Positions 16,645-26,114 of a stretch of DNA of 64,000 nt are shown here, piece after piece. The stretch spans positions 1,550,001-1,614,000 of the forward strand of contig NZ_VFNV01000001.1 of the NCBI RefSeq assembly GCF_006715765.1, read 5' to 3'. The translations under genes were made by a program, and so were the position numbers. Numbering within the stretch: the stretch's first letter is position 1; each line of letters begins with the position of its first letter. Source of the DNA: Rarobacter incanus. GTDB lineage: Bacteria > Actinomycetota > Actinomycetes > Actinomycetales > Cellulomonadaceae. Under the pieces are notes generated by a model. It worked only from the letters and a program-made list of their open reading frames with translations. It had not been told where the DNA came from and made no database searches.

Positions 16645-18357
16645 GTGGCATCATTTGCCGATTTTGCGCTGCCCAGCGCCATCGTTTCTGAGCTCAATCG
16701 CCAGGGCCTGACAAGCCCGTTCCCCATCCAGTCCGCGTCCCTTCCCGACACGCTCGCCGGGCAAGATGTGCTGGGGCGCGGGCGCACCGGATCCGGCAAG
16801 ACGCTGGCTTTCGCCCTCCCGACCGTCACGCGCCTGGCCGGGCCGGCCGCCAACGGGCCGCAGACCAGCCGCGACACCACCGCGCCGGCGGCACCCCGCG
16901 CCCAGCAGTCGCACCCACGCTCGGGCGCGCAAGCCCGCGCGCCGCGCAGTTCCGCCGGGGGTCACCCGCGCGCGCTGGTACTGTGCCCAACCCGCGAACT
17001 TGCGAACCAGATCAACGCAACCATCGAGCCACTGGCGAAGTCCGTCGGGCTGCGCACGACGACTATCTTCGGCGGAGTTGCACAGAGCAGGCAGGTCGAA
17101 GCGCTGCGCGCCGGCGCCGACATCGTCATCGCTTGCCCGGGCCGCTTAGAGGACCTGCTTTCGCAGCGTGCCCTCACCCTGGACGGCATCGAAATCACGG
17201 TCCTCGATGAGGCAGACCACATGGCCGACCTCGGCTTCCTGCCGGGCGTAAAGCGCATCATGGATCGCACCCCGCAGCGCGGTCAACGGCTGCTGTTTTC
17301 GGCGACTTTGGATAACGGAGTGGATCAACTCGTCCGCCGCTATTTGCATGATCCAGTCACCCATTCGGTCGATAGCGCCTCCTCCCCGGTGGATGCGATG
17401 ACCCACCACTTCCTTGTGGTCGATGATGCCGCGGCGAAAAAGGATCTGGTGCGCGAACTCGCATCCGGCACCGCCCGACGCATCCTGTTCACCCGCACTA
17501 AGTACGGTGCGAAGAAGCTCGCCAAGCAGCTCACGCAGGCGGGCATACCCGCCGTCGATCTGCACGGGAATCTGAGCCAGGGAGCCCGCGAACGCAACCT
17601 CGAAGCCTTTTCCTCCGGCACCGCCAAGGTACTAGTAGCCACCGACATCGCCGCCCGCGGCATCCACGTCGACGACGTCGATCTGGTGATTCACGTTGAC
17701 CCGCCGGCCGAACACAAGGCGTACCTGCACCGTTCTGGGCGCACCGCACGGGCCGGGCACGACGGCACCGTTGTGACCATCGCCCAGCGCGATCAGGTCG
17801 ATGACGTCAAGGCGCTCATGCGCAAGGCGAAGATCTCGGCCGCGCCGCGGGCCGTAACTCCGGTGCATCCGCTAGTGACATCGCTTATCGGAGAACGAGC
17901 CGCCCTCATCCGCCCGACCGCGGCCGCGAGCAGCGGGTCTGCCGCCAACAGCGCCGGGCGCTCGGGTGCCAAGAATGGCGCGCCGCGGCGCGGGAACGCG
18001 GTAAAAGGGCGAGCCCGCGGCGCAGCCGACCGGACCGACAAAGACTCGGTGGGGTCAGACACTAAGGCTTCCGGGGCCAGGTCCGGTGGCGCGCGTTCGC
18101 AGGGCGGTGGCGCGCGTTCGCAGGGCGGTGGCGCACGTTCGCAGGGCGGCGGCGCGCGGTCGCAGGGCGGCGGCGCGCGTTCGCAGGGTGGTGGCGCGCG
18201 GTCGCAGAGCGGTGGCGCGCGGTCGCAGGGCGGCGGCAATGCCGGGCGTCGCGAGGCCGCAACCCAGGGGGCCTCGCGGCGCTCCACCGCTCGTGCCTCG
18301 CGCAGCGGGCACAGCGCGGCGCGGTATTCAGCTGGCGGCGGGCGCGGGGGGCGCTAA
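16645..18357 (+). CDS. DEAD-box RNA helicase with Gly-Arg-Ser-Gln repeat tail
   Basis: A 570-residue ATP-dependent RNA helicase. It shows the Q motif (FADFALP...FPIQSASLP), Walker A GRTGSGKT (46-53), PTRELA (115-120), GG, CPGR, DEAD (188-191), SAT, ARGIHVDDVD and HRSGRTARAG. Residues 67-108, between motifs I and Ia, are a Pro/Ala/Arg/Ser-rich insert that the RhlE-like core does not need. The tail after 420 is basic and disordered and includes seven GGARSQ heptads encoded by a 21-bp tandem repeat (18085-18231). Such RGG-like tails usually add RNA binding. The start is GTG 16645, 8 bases after GAAAGG. The leader is long, as in cold-induced helicase genes, though regulation is not shown. Confidence 0.93.
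   Translation: MASFADFALPSAIVSELNRQGLTSPFPIQSASLPDTLAGQDVLGRGRTGSGKTLAFALPTVTRLAGPAANGPQTSRDTTAPAAPRAQQSHPRSGAQARAPRSSAGGHPRALVLCPTRELANQINATIEPLAKSVGLRTTTIFGGVAQSRQVEALRAGADIVIACPGRLEDLLSQRALTLDGIEITVLDEADHMADLGFLPGVKRIMDRTPQRGQRLLFSATLDNGVDQLVRRYLHDPVTHSVDSASSPVDAMTHHFLVVDDAAAKKDLVRELASGTARRILFTRTKYGAKKLAKQLTQAGIPAVDLHGNLSQGARERNLEAFSSGTAKVLVATDIAARGIHVDDVDLVIHVDPPAEHKAYLHRSGRTARAGHDGTVVTIAQRDQVDDVKALMRKAKISAAPRAVTPVHPLVTSLIGERAALIRPTAAASSGSAANSAGRSGAKNGAPRRGNAVKGRARGAADRTDKDSVGSDTKASGARSGGARSQGGGARSQGGGARSQGGGARSQGGGARSQGGGARSQSGGARSQGGGNAGRREAATQGASRRSTARASRSGHSAARYSAGGGRGGR
18085..18231 (+). repeat. 21-bp in-frame tandem repeat in the helicase gene
   Basis: Seven copies of a 21-bp unit starting GGTGGCGCGCGTTCGCAG encode GGARSQ-G/S heptads. 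Copies differ at one to three bases, mostly silent. The copy number is likely to vary between strains by slippage. Confidence 0.9.
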
Positions 18358-18488
18358 AGCGAGACCGCGTTGCGAACTGTCACGCAGCTGACACGCAATT
18401 GACCCGCATTCGGGCTGCGGGCGCGATAGATCCGGCCTAGCGTCGAAAGGGACAACGCACAGGTCGATTTGTTCGGAAGTGGTTTTCG

Positions 18489-19880
18489 GTGCGGTTTGGG
18501 ATTTCCCGCAGGCCTATAAGCGCCGCATTGGCGGCAACCCTCGTGGTTGCGTCCCTGGCGGGGTGCACCACCAGCCCCGCCGAGGGCGGCAGCGGGACGG
18601 ATCGCGCCGCGCGATCCTCCGACGCTCCGGCGCGCCAGCCGTCGCCTGGGACCCCTGGCGCGGGCGCATCGGGCGGCGCACCGGAATCGGGCTCGGACCG
18701 CCACGAGCAGGGCACCCGCGGTCACGCCACCTCAGAAGGTGATTCGGCAGCTCCGGGCGGAAAGGGCGCGCCGCAGGCGCAAGGGGATGGATCGCCCACG
18801 GCTGCGGGGAACTCGTCCGCAAAAGTCGTTCCCACCGACACGTTCCGACCCTCCAAGCCCGCGGGCAAGACCTACGTGTGGGAGGACAACGCCGAGGTTT
18901 CCCACCTCTTCTTCCACTCGCTCATCGTCAATCCCCGCGTGGCATTCAACGATCCGCAATCGGGCAACGGCTACCTCGATTACATGATCACCATCGACGA
19001 GTTCCGCCGCATCCTCGACCAGGTCTACCAAAAGGGATACGTCCTGGTCAGCCCGCATCAGTTGGCGCGAGTCACCGCAAGCGGGGCCGTCAAGCCCCGC
19101 AAACTGCGGGTTCCACGCGGGAAAAAGCCTCTTGTACTTTCCGTGGATGATGTTTCGTACTATCAGTACATGAAGGGCGATGGCTTCGCCTCGAAGCTGA
19201 TTGTTGGGCCGGACGGGGGCGTGGAGAACGAGTACACGGATCCCATCACCAAGGCCAAATCGACCGGCGCCTACGACGTTATGCCGATAGTCGATGAATT
19301 TGTCGCCAAGCACCCCGACTTTGCCCCCTACGGGTACAAGGGAGTGATCGCGCTGACCGGGTACAACGGGGTTCTGGGCTATCGCTCTTCCCCGAGCGTG
19401 TACAAGAAGGGGCGGCGACTCAATGCTGCGATCGACAATGCCACCCGCGTCGCCAATGCCCTGAAGTCCGAGGGCTGGCAGTTCGCCTCCCATTCGTGGG
19501 GCCACATCAATTTCACGACATCATCGCTGACCAGGATCAAGACGGACACCCAACGATGGAAGGATGACGTCGAGCCGATCATCGGGCCGACCGACCTGCT
19601 TATCTACCCGTTCGGAGCCGACATTGCCGGAATCGAGCACTATTCGGGTGCGAAGTACGACTACCTGAAGGCGCAGGGCTTCAACTTCTATTTCAATGTC
19701 GACGGCTCAACGACGCACTGGGGACAATTCGGCAAGGGGTACTTGCGCGAGGCTCGCATCAACGTCGACGGCATCTCGCTTCACGCAGCGGTGAACGGCC
19801 GCAAGGTCCTAGGCGCGTTTTTCGACGCGGCGAAGGTGATTGACCCGCTCCGGCCGAAGGCCATCGAGGGCAAGAAGTAG
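18489..19880 (+). CDS. Polysaccharide deacetylase-like (NodB-fold) lipoprotein
   Basis: A 463-residue secreted lipoprotein. The signal peptide ends in LAGC (Cys26), residues 27-120 are a low-complexity Gly/Ser/Ala/Pro linker, and the catalytic domain follows from about 125. The family's metal triad is visible: VDD (D220-D221) in VLSVDDVSYY, and HSWGH (H335, H339) in QFASHSWGHINF, followed by the LIYPFGAD motif. It probably removes acetyl groups from a cell-wall or surface glycan; the exact substrate is unknown. The start is GTG 18489, since no ATG precedes the signal peptide. It stands alone, convergent with the DHA2 exporter. Confidence 0.85.
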   Translation: MRFGISRRPISAALAATLVVASLAGCTTSPAEGGSGTDRAARSSDAPARQPSPGTPGAGASGGAPESGSDRHEQGTRGHATSEGDSAAPGGKGAPQAQGDGSPTAAGNSSAKVVPTDTFRPSKPAGKTYVWEDNAEVSHLFFHSLIVNPRVAFNDPQSGNGYLDYMITIDEFRRILDQVYQKGYVLVSPHQLARVTASGAVKPRKLRVPRGKKPLVLSVDDVSYYQYMKGDGFASKLIVGPDGGVENEYTDPITKAKSTGAYDVMPIVDEFVAKHPDFAPYGYKGVIALTGYNGVLGYRSSPSVYKKGRRLNAAIDNATRVANALKSEGWQFASHSWGHINFTTSSLTRIKTDTQRWKDDVEPIIGPTDLLIYPFGADIAGIEHYSGAKYDYLKAQGFNFYFNVDGSTTHWGQFGKGYLREARINVDGISLHAAVNGRKVLGAFFDAAKVIDPLRPKAIEGKK

Positions 19881-19935
19881 CCAAAGAGGCCGGCGGAATC
19901 GCGCGGGCGCCTGTAGTTCCCTGGCACGCGGTCCA

Positions 19936-21564
19936 TTACCGCGGGCGGTTGGACGCTGCGCGCACCTTGAGCGCCCCCGCGAATCCCGCGAGCAAGAACA
20001 CGCCCGCCACCAGCAAGGACCAACGGGTTGCGGTGGCGAAGCCAGCGGCCAATGCGTCCACTGTGGCGGACGGACTAGCGCCAAGAGCAGCCGCACCCGG
20101 TCCCTGTTCGCGCAGTGCCGTGATCAAGGTGCCCGCACTTTCGCGGGTGTGTTGGGCGAGGGAGGCGGAGGCCTCGTCGGAAAGATTGAGCGGCGCCAGC
20201 GAATCAGGGAGCGTCAGGCGCAAAGCGGTGCTAAGTGCGGCACCCGCGACCGCGGTGCCGAGCGCGGTGCCGATCTGGCGTACGGTGCTCTGCGTCGCGG
20301 AGGCTTGGCCGGAAACGTCAACGGGGATGTCCCGCAGGACCGTGCCGGTCAGTTGCGCCGAGGCAAGCCCCAATCCCAGCCCGTAGACAACCAGCGGTAA
20401 GGCGACGACGAACCCACTGGTCGCGGGTCCCAGGACTGCGGCAAGCGCCACCACGCCCGCAACCTCGAGTCCCAGTCCTATCAAGACGGTCGTGGGCGCG
20501 CCGAAGCGGCCTGCCACGTGGCGAGCCGCGGCCCCCGAACCGAATGCTCCCATGGCCATCGCCGCGAGCACCAGCCCGGCACCCATGACGCTCATCGCCA
20601 GGGCGCTGGTCAGATACAGGGGCAGAATGAAAATGATCGCAAACTCGCCGATGGCGACCATCGCCGCGGTCAGGTTGCCCCACGTGAAGGTCCGGAACCT
20701 AAACAGGTCCAGATCCAACAGAGCATCGCGGCCCACCCGTTCGCGGTGCCTCTCCCACCTCACGAAGAGGGCTATCGCCACAATTGCGACGGTCATCGCC
20801 AAGGGAACGACCGAGAGCGGTGCGTCGGCGGGCCACGCGTGCCCAAAGACCTGGAAGGTACCGGTCGGGCGCCACCATCCCAGATCGGGGCCCTCCACGA
20901 TCGCGAAGACCAGGGCGCCGAAGCCGATCGCGCTCAGCTGTGCACCGTCGACGTCAATGCCCTTCTTGGGCTTGCGGCCGCGCGTCTCGGGAACCGTCAC
21001 CGCGGCTGCCGCGGCAATGACAATGACGGCGGGGACATTGACCAGGAAGATCCAGTGCCAGGACGCCCACTGCGTCAGCGCTCCACCAAGGAGTGGGCCG
21101 ATCGCGGCGGCACCCGATATGACCGCTCCCCACACACCGAAGGCCATCGCCCGGTACTTCCCGCGGAAGACTGCATTCACGGTCGAAAGGGTCGACGGCA
21201 TGATCAGCGCCGCCCCCACCGCCTGCACCGCGCGCGAACCGATAAGGGCCCCCGCCGAACCCGCCTGCGCGGCCAACACGCTGCCGACGCCAAACACGAT
21301 AAGTCCCGCGATGAACAGCCGCCTTCGACCCCACCGATCCGCCAGATTTCCGGTCGAGAGGAGCAAGGCCGCGAGAAGCACCGCGTAGAGGCTACTGACC
21401 CACTGGGCATCGGTCAGGTCGAGGCTCAGATCCGCGATTATCGTCGGCAGCGCGACGCCAACGATCGTGCCATCGAGCACAATAACGCCGAGCCCGAGGG
21501 ACAGGACCGCGAGACCCACCCACTGGCGTTTTGTCGGTGCGGCACCCATCGCTTCGTCGGACAT
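19936..21564 (-). CDS. DHA2-family (EmrB/QacA) MFS drug exporter
   Basis: A 542-residue, 14-helix proton-coupled exporter. Motif D1 (LDGTIVGVALPTI) lies in helix 1, motif A (LADRWGRRRLF) in the loop after helix 2, and motif C-like AAIGPLLGGALTQWASWHWIFLVNVP in helix 5. These define the DHA2 multidrug branch. A cytosolic loop RGRKPKKGIDVDGAQ separates the halves. The substrate is not predictable and no TetR or MarR regulator is adjacent. A DnaA-box-like TGTGGATAA lies upstream at 21645-21653. It marks the left edge of the conserved region; accessory DNA begins to its right. Confidence 0.92.
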   Translation of the reverse strand: MSDEAMGAAPTKRQWVGLAVLSLGLGVIVLDGTIVGVALPTIIADLSLDLTDAQWVSSLYAVLLAALLLSTGNLADRWGRRRLFIAGLIVFGVGSVLAAQAGSAGALIGSRAVQAVGAALIMPSTLSTVNAVFRGKYRAMAFGVWGAVISGAAAIGPLLGGALTQWASWHWIFLVNVPAVIVIAAAAAVTVPETRGRKPKKGIDVDGAQLSAIGFGALVFAIVEGPDLGWWRPTGTFQVFGHAWPADAPLSVVPLAMTVAIVAIALFVRWERHRERVGRDALLDLDLFRFRTFTWGNLTAAMVAIGEFAIIFILPLYLTSALAMSVMGAGLVLAAMAMGAFGSGAAARHVAGRFGAPTTVLIGLGLEVAGVVALAAVLGPATSGFVVALPLVVYGLGLGLASAQLTGTVLRDIPVDVSGQASATQSTVRQIGTALGTAVAGAALSTALRLTLPDSLAPLNLSDEASASLAQHTRESAGTLITALREQGPGAAALGASPSATVDALAAGFATATRWSLLVAGVFLLAGFAGALKVRAASNRPR

Positions 21565-21689
21565 TCCTTACCCCGTTCGCCCGGTCGGTCCATTGGTTCC
21601 ACACTAGGCGGCCTGCGGGATCGACACGTGGGATTGCGGCGTTTTGTGGATAACTTCGCGCGAAAGGATCTGACGATAGTGTCAGAAAC

Positions 21690-21953
21690 CTAGTCAATCA
21701 AGAGCCGCGCGGCCTCCCAAAACAATCGCGCGCGGGTCCTAGCGGCGTACAGTTCGCAACGCGGCAGCGCTTCAAGTTCGTTTACCGGTTCGCCGAAAAT
21801 GCACTGACTTCGTTCCGCCCGGTGATCCATGCAAGTTTCGATCTGAAATGTGCGCGGCGGGCTCGGACCGCCATAGATTTCACGGCCGTTTGCTAGCACG
21901 GCAGGAACTCGCGATCCAGCTAACACATACGAATAGAGATCGCGGCCGAGCAT
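21690..21953 (-). CDS. Small hypothetical protein at the island edge
   Basis: An 87-codon frame (MLGRDLYSYVLAGSRVP ... CELYAARTRARLFWEAARLLID) with a composition that is not obviously shadow-like. It is near-neutral with a helical C terminus and has two cysteines. I do not recognise the family and see no Shine-Dalgarno close to the start, so it may be a fragment or a chance frame. No other coding signal is visible in 21565-22162. Codon use is less GC-biased at third positions than in the neighbouring exporter, consistent with foreign DNA. Confidence 0.3.
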   Translation of the reverse strand: MLGRDLYSYVLAGSRVPAVLANGREIYGGPSPPRTFQIETCMDHRAERSQCIFGEPVNELEALPRCELYAARTRARLFWEAARLLID

Positions 21954-22162
21954 GGCCGCTAGCCGGGGTGTGTCAGCGTGAGCGGCCTGGGCGCGCCCTC
22001 GAAAGACCCTTACCGAGTGCCCTGCGGCACTCCACTAAGACCTCAAAAGACTTCGCTGTGCTGTTTGTTGTCCATGATTCCGAGATTGCTGAAATAGGAC
22101 CATCCAGTTTGCTTGCGCAACCAATACCCTTACCGACGGCCGCGATTTCGAGATAGCAACCT

Positions 22163-23701
22163 TCAAAGACCTTGGGCGGGATTCAAAGGCGACGGAATAC
22201 TAAATCGATCAACTAGCTCGTCAAACCGCTTGTCGGCTTTGGTCACAGTACTCTTGTCGAGGTAACGAACCAAGTCTGAGAGCCTCATTCCTCGCGTGCT
22301 TGCCAACAAGAGAATACCTGTGGATAACTGGGCCACTGCGCCCTCCGTTGCGCTCATCCATCTCACGAGATCCGCGACATCCCTTGGATTGTCAGGTATC
22401 GAGATTGCGAGCATCTCTCTACCGACCTCCCATGCACCCTCCACCGGATCGGCATGCGTGAATTCACGTACGACTGTCTCAGCCGTCATATCCGTCGTCG
22501 CAACGAAATGTAAGTGGTAAGTTCCGAGATCCAACGCGCCCTTTTCGGAGGACCAGAGTCGTCCTAATCCTATTGCGTGGATACGCTCAGGTCCCAGATC
22601 AATCCCAGTCTCCTCTCGTATTTCTCGTCTAGCAGCTTCGACAGGAGATGGAAGGCCCAACGCGTCGACATCCAGATTGAGATGACGCCTTGTCTTGAGG
22701 TCCAGGTTGCCGGTCGCAAAACTACTCAGCCGGCCTGCGGCATACATGAGTCCGGGGCCGCGGCGAACAGCCAACAGCCTTCCCGAATTGTCTAGTGCAA
22801 TCACTGACAACGACAGGAGACCGTCAACGGGCCACTCAGCTTCCGGGTCCATACCAAGGCGAATCGAATTGTATTCCTTATACCTGCTGTAGGTAGCGGT
22901 CTCAAAGGAAAAATGAAGTCGCGGACGCCCATTGCTCTGGTCGGTTTCAGCGCGGAATGACGTGAGCCAAGGGAGGTGGCCGTCATACTCACGAATCTGA
23001 TGGCTCTGGACCCTGGGTGTTTTCGTGTCGCGGACAGGCATCGGCCGGTACGTAACAGCAATGTCGCGTGGAACGTTGCCGGAAATCGTGATGCCCGACT
23101 CTGTGCTATCGAGATCGAAGACTTTCGCCAAACACTTCGGCGAAAACCGATATGTAAGTTCCGTCGTTCGTTGCCCTACACTGCCGTCAATGTAGCTGTT
23201 GAGTATCTCCACAACAGCCCGCATTGACACAACTGCATTGCTAATAGCAGGTGTCGCTGCAGTCGCGAACAACACCCGCGATTCTAGTCTGGAGACACTC
23301 TTCTTGTATGCCGCAACGAGTTCCCTTGCCGTCGCTGCGTCTAACGCCCCTTGGCCATCGATCTTTAACAGAAACGGCTCGACAGTCGCCGTGCTATCGC
23401 GACGCGGGAGGACGTCTAGAAGAATGCTGATCTCATCGATAGGGCTGGAAACCGAACTTGCCTCAGCTATCCAGCGACTTCGCTCCTTTCGAGAAACGCC
23501 AGCACTCGCGAGAGTCCTTCCAACCGTGATCCTTCGAGCCCGCTTCAACTGGAATTCGGTATACCAGCGGGCGACGTTGGAGATACTCAACAATGCAACC
23601 CAGATCGCCAAAAGTGTGGTTATGATCGCGGAGATCGGCTCGACATTCCGCCCCAACCAAACACCTAGTGTCGCCAATTGCTCCATAACAGCCTGTTTCA
23701 C
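22163..23701 (-). CDS. Membrane-anchored Nudix-domain protein
   Basis: 512 residues. One transmembrane helix (about 22-42) is followed by a charged, mainly helical region of about 250 residues that I do not recognise. A C-terminal Nudix domain (about 295-440) carries the catalytic box half REIREETGI (359-367), and a further alpha-helical tail follows. The first half of the Nudix box is degenerate (GLPSPVEAA, lacking the canonical GX5E spacing), but the metal-binding REXXEE is intact. It therefore could hydrolyse a nucleoside diphosphate derivative, or bind one, facing the cytosol. The start is GTG 23701; ATG 23686 is a close alternative and keeps the helix. Codon use is lower in GC than the core genome. 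It sits in the accessory island alone on its strand. Confidence 0.7.
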   Translation of the reverse strand: MKQAVMEQLATLGVWLGRNVEPISAIITTLLAIWVALLSISNVARWYTEFQLKRARRITVGRTLASAGVSRKERSRWIAEASSVSSPIDEISILLDVLPRRDSTATVEPFLLKIDGQGALDAATARELVAAYKKSVSRLESRVLFATAATPAISNAVVSMRAVVEILNSYIDGSVGQRTTELTYRFSPKCLAKVFDLDSTESGITISGNVPRDIAVTYRPMPVRDTKTPRVQSHQIREYDGHLPWLTSFRAETDQSNGRPRLHFSFETATYSRYKEYNSIRLGMDPEAEWPVDGLLSLSVIALDNSGRLLAVRRGPGLMYAAGRLSSFATGNLDLKTRRHLNLDVDALGLPSPVEAARREIREETGIDLGPERIHAIGLGRLWSSEKGALDLGTYHLHFVATTDMTAETVVREFTHADPVEGAWEVGREMLAISIPDNPRDVADLVRWMSATEGAVAQLSTGILLLASTRGMRLSDLVRYLDKSTVTKADKRFDELVDRFSIPSPLNPAQGL

Positions 23702-24184
23702 CCCGCCCCTGTCGCTCGCCCCGTGCTACACAGACAACCTTAGCTGCCCATTCCCCTGAGGATTCTCGGCCGTGCCATCTTCTTCAGTATGTATTCAATC
23801 TAGAAGCCCCCATCCGCGTGTGGACTTCTATCTCCAACCCGCGTGACTGGACTTATATGTGTTGTGATCCTCTGCGAGACGCGCAATGTGGCTCGCATTG
23901 TAGAAACCGCATCCTGCAGCAAGGGAATGAACTGCAACACACAGAACCTGCGCTTGCAGGTGATGCCTGCGCTCATACTCTTCGCCTGGACATACCGAGG
24001 GTACAGGCACCGCATCATTGCGGCGCCAACACATCCACAAAACACAAAAGCAGGCGAACCGTCGGTGCTTCGACGATTCACCCGCCACTGTGGACTCCAT
24101 CGACCGCTACGGGAACAGGCGACAGCGGGTTGAGCGGCTGGTTTCCGCGTGGAGTCAAGGGTACGACGGCGTGGCCGAACCTGA
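23702..24184. other. Intergenic island DNA without a supported gene
   Basis: No frame here has a start signal, convincing composition or recognisable motif. The sequence is less GC-rich than the flanks. It may hold decayed coding material, since the next feature is a recombinase fragment. Confidence 0.5.
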
Positions 24185-24364
24185 TGCGAGCCTGGTGACC
24201 CACTGATCGAGGCCGCTGCAGAGCCAAGGAGACGCGCTCGAACACAGCTGACCGACGAGGAAGTGGACGCTATGAGAACAACCCGCGGGCAGGGCGTGAG
24301 CGTGAACGCGCTGACGCATCGGTTCGGAGTTCACCGGGGCACGGTCTGGGCAAAGACCCGATGA
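24185..24364 (+). pseudogene. Helix-turn-helix remnant of a serine recombinase
   Basis: A 59-residue open stretch with no start codon ends RTQLTDEEVDAM...GVSVNALTHRFGVHRGTVWAKTR. This matches the C-terminal Hin/resolvase-type HTH pattern (L-T/S-D/E-E-V ... ALA-x-x-FGVHR-TV). The catalytic domain is absent, and a TGA lies directly upstream in frame. It is a fragment of an old recombinase or regulator, consistent with a mobile-element history for this region. 24365-24602 holds no further gene but must contain the promoter of the ParB-like gene. Confidence 0.55.
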
Positions 24365-24602
24365 CAGCACGAGCGTACAACTGACCGCGACTTCCTTACT
24401 CTGGAAATCAGCAAAGCATGTTTGGACTTGGAGATCCGGAGGGCCCCTCGGTTCGGAGCGGAAAGATGATGTGCGAATTCGGAACGCTGGAGGGTCGCAC
24501 TCCACCCCTCCTCAGACCGTCGCACCATGCTGGGCCCCCGGTCACGAGAGGCCCTCAATGATAACCTCTGAGGGTTAGGTGAGTACCGAGTAGGGGGCGC
24601 AA

Positions 24603-26114
24603 GTGGTCATAAATGAGGCTGTGTCTGGGCTGCTCTTAGACGAACGAAACCCTCGGTTCCGAGAGCAAGTTAACGGACAAGATGAAGCCGTCACCGCGCT
24701 CCTGCTGGACGCTGCTGACAAACTCGTGAGCCTAGCGCAGGACATCGCGACGGAGGGCTCGCTCAACCCAACAGAACTCCCAGTCGTCGTTGACGAAGAT
24801 GGCGATTTGGTCATTATCGAGGGGAACCGGCGGCTCGCCGCGCTGAAACTGCTTCGTAATCCCGACCTTGCAGCGACGGCGGCAGCGGAATTGGGTACGC
24901 CCCTTGTCAAGAGGTTCAAGACACTTCAGCAGATTGGCATCGGTCCGGACTCGATTGACGTTTTCCAGGCTGAGAATCGTGAGGCTGCCCGACACTGGAT
25001 CGAACTGCGCCACACCGGCGAGAACGACGGTGTGGGTGTCATTGGGTGGAAGGCGTGGCAGACCAACAACTATCGTCGCAGAAGAGGGAGCCAAGCCGAC
25101 CGTGCCACGCTGTTCTGTGAAGCTGTGGAGGCCGATTTCTCGGGCGAGACCGACCTTCTGTCTGATGTGGCGGCCGTGCGCCGCACGCGCTTGACGACCC
25201 TGGGGCGTTTGGTCGCAGACCCGGATGTGCGTCGTGACTTCGGGTTCCAGTTCGGCGAGGACGAGGTGCTCTTTGACTATGAGACCGACGACCTTCGCGC
25301 TGGTGTCAGCCGAATCTTCAGCGACCTTGCGGCGAGAATCGGTGGCGTAAGCGTCACTGACATCAAGTCGAAAGACCAACGTCTGAAGTACGTCGTTGAT
25401 CGCTCTGATGCGCTCCCCAACCGGGCAAATCGGTTGTCCGTTCCTAGACGCCCTGGCGAGCATCCAAGACCAGATACCTCAGGTGGGGATAATGGCGACG
25501 GCGCCGCTGGCGGCACGTCCAGGGCTGGAACAGGTACCAGCAACGGCTCCAATGGTGGAAATGGCGCAGAAACGGGCGGAAATGGAAACGGAACATCGGG
25601 GGGTGGGGAGCCGAACAACGGGGGCGGAACCTCGGGAAATGGTGGAGGCGGCAAGTCCGCTCCACCCGAGAACGTAATCTTCAAATCTCTGAGGTTGCCT
25701 CACCTAAGCCCACGTATTCGAGAGCTTCTTAGCATGTCCCAGAAGATCAACATTGTTGATGCCGCGCCGGTTAGCGGGATACTGGTACGTGTCCTCCTGG
25801 AACTCACGGTCACGGAAGCTATTGCTCGCGGAGTCGTGACGGGCGCAACGGAGGATGACTCGCTCAAGAAGAAGGTTCGCCACGCGCTGTTGGCGCTTGA
25901 CCCTGAATGTCACAACTCGTTCAAACGAGACAAATCGCTGGAGATGGCCTGGACGAGAACCCAGGATGGAGACGCACTGGCCGTCCAATCCTTGAACGCG
26001 TTCGTTCACAACATCCACGGCAACGCGGCCCCTTCGGAAGTACGAGTTCTGAGCCTGACATTCCGACCGGTGTTGGAGCGTTTGAACCTACTCATTGGCA
26101 GCAGCGCGAAGTGA
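24603..26114 (+). CDS. ParB/Srx-like N-terminal domain protein with Gly-rich linker
   Basis: 503 residues in three parts. Residues 1-90 are a ParB/Srx-type fold: LLLDERNPRFR, then DLVIIEGNRRLAALKLL (69-85), the GNRRLAA equivalent of ParB's GERRxRA box. Residues 91-285 are a helical region including RHTGENDGVGVIGW. Residues 293-352 are a Gly/Asn/Ser/Thr linker. Residues 355-503 form a helical domain with LNAFVHNIHGNAAP (464-477), a pattern seen in HEPN-like or DUF C-terminal domains. It lacks a partition HTH, so it is not a chromosome-segregation ParB. Its GTGA overlap with the D12 methylase indicates a functional pair. A defence or DNA-modification role is inferred. The start is GTG 24603 after TAGGGGGCG. 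Confidence 0.75.
   Translation: MVINEAVSGLLLDERNPRFREQVNGQDEAVTALLLDAADKLVSLAQDIATEGSLNPTELPVVVDEDGDLVIIEGNRRLAALKLLRNPDLAATAAAELGTPLVKRFKTLQQIGIGPDSIDVFQAENREAARHWIELRHTGENDGVGVIGWKAWQTNNYRRRRGSQADRATLFCEAVEADFSGETDLLSDVAAVRRTRLTTLGRLVADPDVRRDFGFQFGEDEVLFDYETDDLRAGVSRIFSDLAARIGGVSVTDIKSKDQRLKYVVDRSDALPNRANRLSVPRRPGEHPRPDTSGGDNGDGAAGGTSRAGTGTSNGSNGGNGAETGGNGNGTSGGGEPNNGGGTSGNGGGGKSAPPENVIFKSLRLPHLSPRIRELLSMSQKINIVDAAPVSGILVRVLLELTVTEAIARGVVTGATEDDSLKKKVRHALLALDPECHNSFKRDKSLEMAWTRTQDGDALAVQSLNAFVHNIHGNAAPSEVRVLSLTFRPVLERLNLLIGSSAK

Noticed and set aside
20492-21693. Large plus-strand frames opposite the DHA2 exporter
   Set aside because: Shadow frames of a GC-rich gene; the minus frame has all MFS motifs.
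24222-24246. Possible attachment-site copy of the tRNA-Ala 3' end (GAGCCAAGG...CTCGAAC)
   Set aside because: Only nine contiguous bases match (GAGCCAAGG), with a gap afterwards, and they lie within the HTH fragment's codons. This is too short to claim an att repeat.
24603-26114. Plasmid-type partition ParB
   Set aside because: There is no C-terminal HTH, no ParA partner and no parS-like sites nearby. The chromosomal ParAB pair is at 48-50 kb.
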